A DNA stretch of 5,423 nt. Source: an uncultured Tissierellia bacterium (GTDB lineage: Bacteria > Bacillota > Clostridia > Tissierellales > Peptoniphilaceae). The stretch is taken from positions 1 through 5,423 of the forward strand of contig CABTYV010000069.1 of NCBI GenBank assembly GCA_902489145.1, read 5' to 3'. Each line of letters begins with the position of its first letter. Position 1 is the first letter of the stretch. The notes beneath the pieces were generated by a model, which searched no databases, had not been told where the DNA came from, and saw only the letters and a program-made list of their open reading frames with translations. Of this stretch, positions 5,201 through 5,423 are shown piece after piece. Position numbers and translations under genes: made by a program.

Positions 5201-5338
5201 TATTTTTTTAGCGAACCTTTGACTCAAGCCAGACAGGATAATAAATAATAAGTCATCATTTGCTATTATTTTTTCCTAAAACTTGCTTGACCATAATCGC
5301 TAGTGAAACACAAGCTCGCTCAAAGCATCCAAAACACT
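5201..5338. other. AT-rich spacer without a recognised gene
   Basis: No coding frame with a ribosome binding site was found on either strand. An AT-only inverted repeat, AAATAATA (5243-5250) with TATTATTT (5264-5271), is visible and could be an upstream element or chance in AT-rich DNA. A plus-strand TTGACT at 5219-5224 has no good -10 at the right distance. Confidence 0.5.
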
Positions 5339-5362
5339 AAAAAAGCGCCCCCGGCGGGGCGC
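5339..5362 (-). terminator. GC-rich intrinsic terminator of a minus-strand transcript entering from the right edge
   Basis: GCGCCCC (5345-5351) and GGGGCGC (5356-5362) form a perfect 7-bp GC stem with a 4-nt loop. On the minus strand it is followed directly by TTTTTT (5344-5339). There is no U tract on the plus side. It must serve a gene or RNA located beyond 5423, and it insulates the ferritin promoter from that transcription. Confidence 0.85.
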
Positions 5363-5380
5363 GTCTGCTTTGATCCAATC

Positions 5381-5397
5381 GTCGGCCGGAGGCCGAC
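5381..5397. other. Perfect GC-rich hairpin next to the right-end terminator
   Basis: GTCGGCC and GGCCGAC form a 7-bp perfect stem around a 3-nt loop (GGA on the plus strand, TCC on the minus). It lies 18 nt upstream, in minus-strand sense, of the terminator stem. Two such stems in a row could be the 3' end of a structured RNA or a tail after a gene that ends off the window. The parent RNA is not recognised. Confidence 0.45.
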
Positions 5398-5423
5398 ACC
5401 GCTTTGCTTTGTCTGCCGAGCCA

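Noticed and set aside
5223..5258. An 11-codon minus-strand frame starting ATGATG in the AT-rich spacer
   Set aside because: No ribosome binding site and a simple AT-rich composition.
1..5423. CRISPR array, insertion sequence, tRNA or rRNA
   Set aside because: No regularly spaced direct repeats, transposase motifs, terminal inverted repeats or tRNA/rRNA signature sequences were seen on either strand.

Overview
The window reads like a mid-GC anaerobic Firmicute, most likely of the Clostridia or Tissierellia type. The evidence is the combination of Gram-positive Shine-Dalgarno sites (AAGGAGG), a surface protein anchored by CWB2 cell-wall-binding repeats, a DUF3793 protein, a short clostridial-type flavodoxin and a bacterial non-haem ferritin. 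No genus can be named from this sequence alone.

Layout. Positions 1-3009 (minus strand) are the first 1003 codons of a large secreted surface protein whose C-terminus lies off the left edge. In order it has a signal peptide, a right-handed beta-helix built from about 13 chlamydial-Pmp-type repeats (GGA[I/L] plus FxxN), one InlB B-repeat (Listeria-Bacteroides type), and two complete plus one cut CWB2 repeats. A divergent, AT-rich intergenic region (3010-3329) separates it from a plus-strand pair: a DUF3793 protein (3330-3890) and a flavodoxin (4000-4425). A strong bidirectional terminator (4455-4487) separates the flavodoxin from a convergent ferritin gene (4568-5053, minus). The right end (5054-5423) holds the ferritin leader and promoter, then an AT-rich spacer, then a GC-rich minus-strand terminator (5339-5362). 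That terminator must end a transcript coming in from beyond the right edge.

How the parts relate. The DUF3793 and ferritin promoters are near copies of each other. Both have TTGACTTTTTT at -35, a 17-bp spacer, a good -10, and then a palindrome GTTAGY-N4-ACTAAC starting 7-8 bp after the -10, at the expected transcription start. Ferritin has a second copy 32 bp downstream. This three-copy operator is the most interesting signal in the window. It implies that one repressor controls DUF3793 (perhaps with flavodoxin) and ferritin together. The half-sites resemble those of DtxR/IdeR-family iron regulators, but the spacing is different. The flavodoxin also has its own 109-nt leader with a Fur-box-like palindrome and a 10-bp stem-loop. 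The surface-protein gene shows no copy of the operator and looks unrelated in function.
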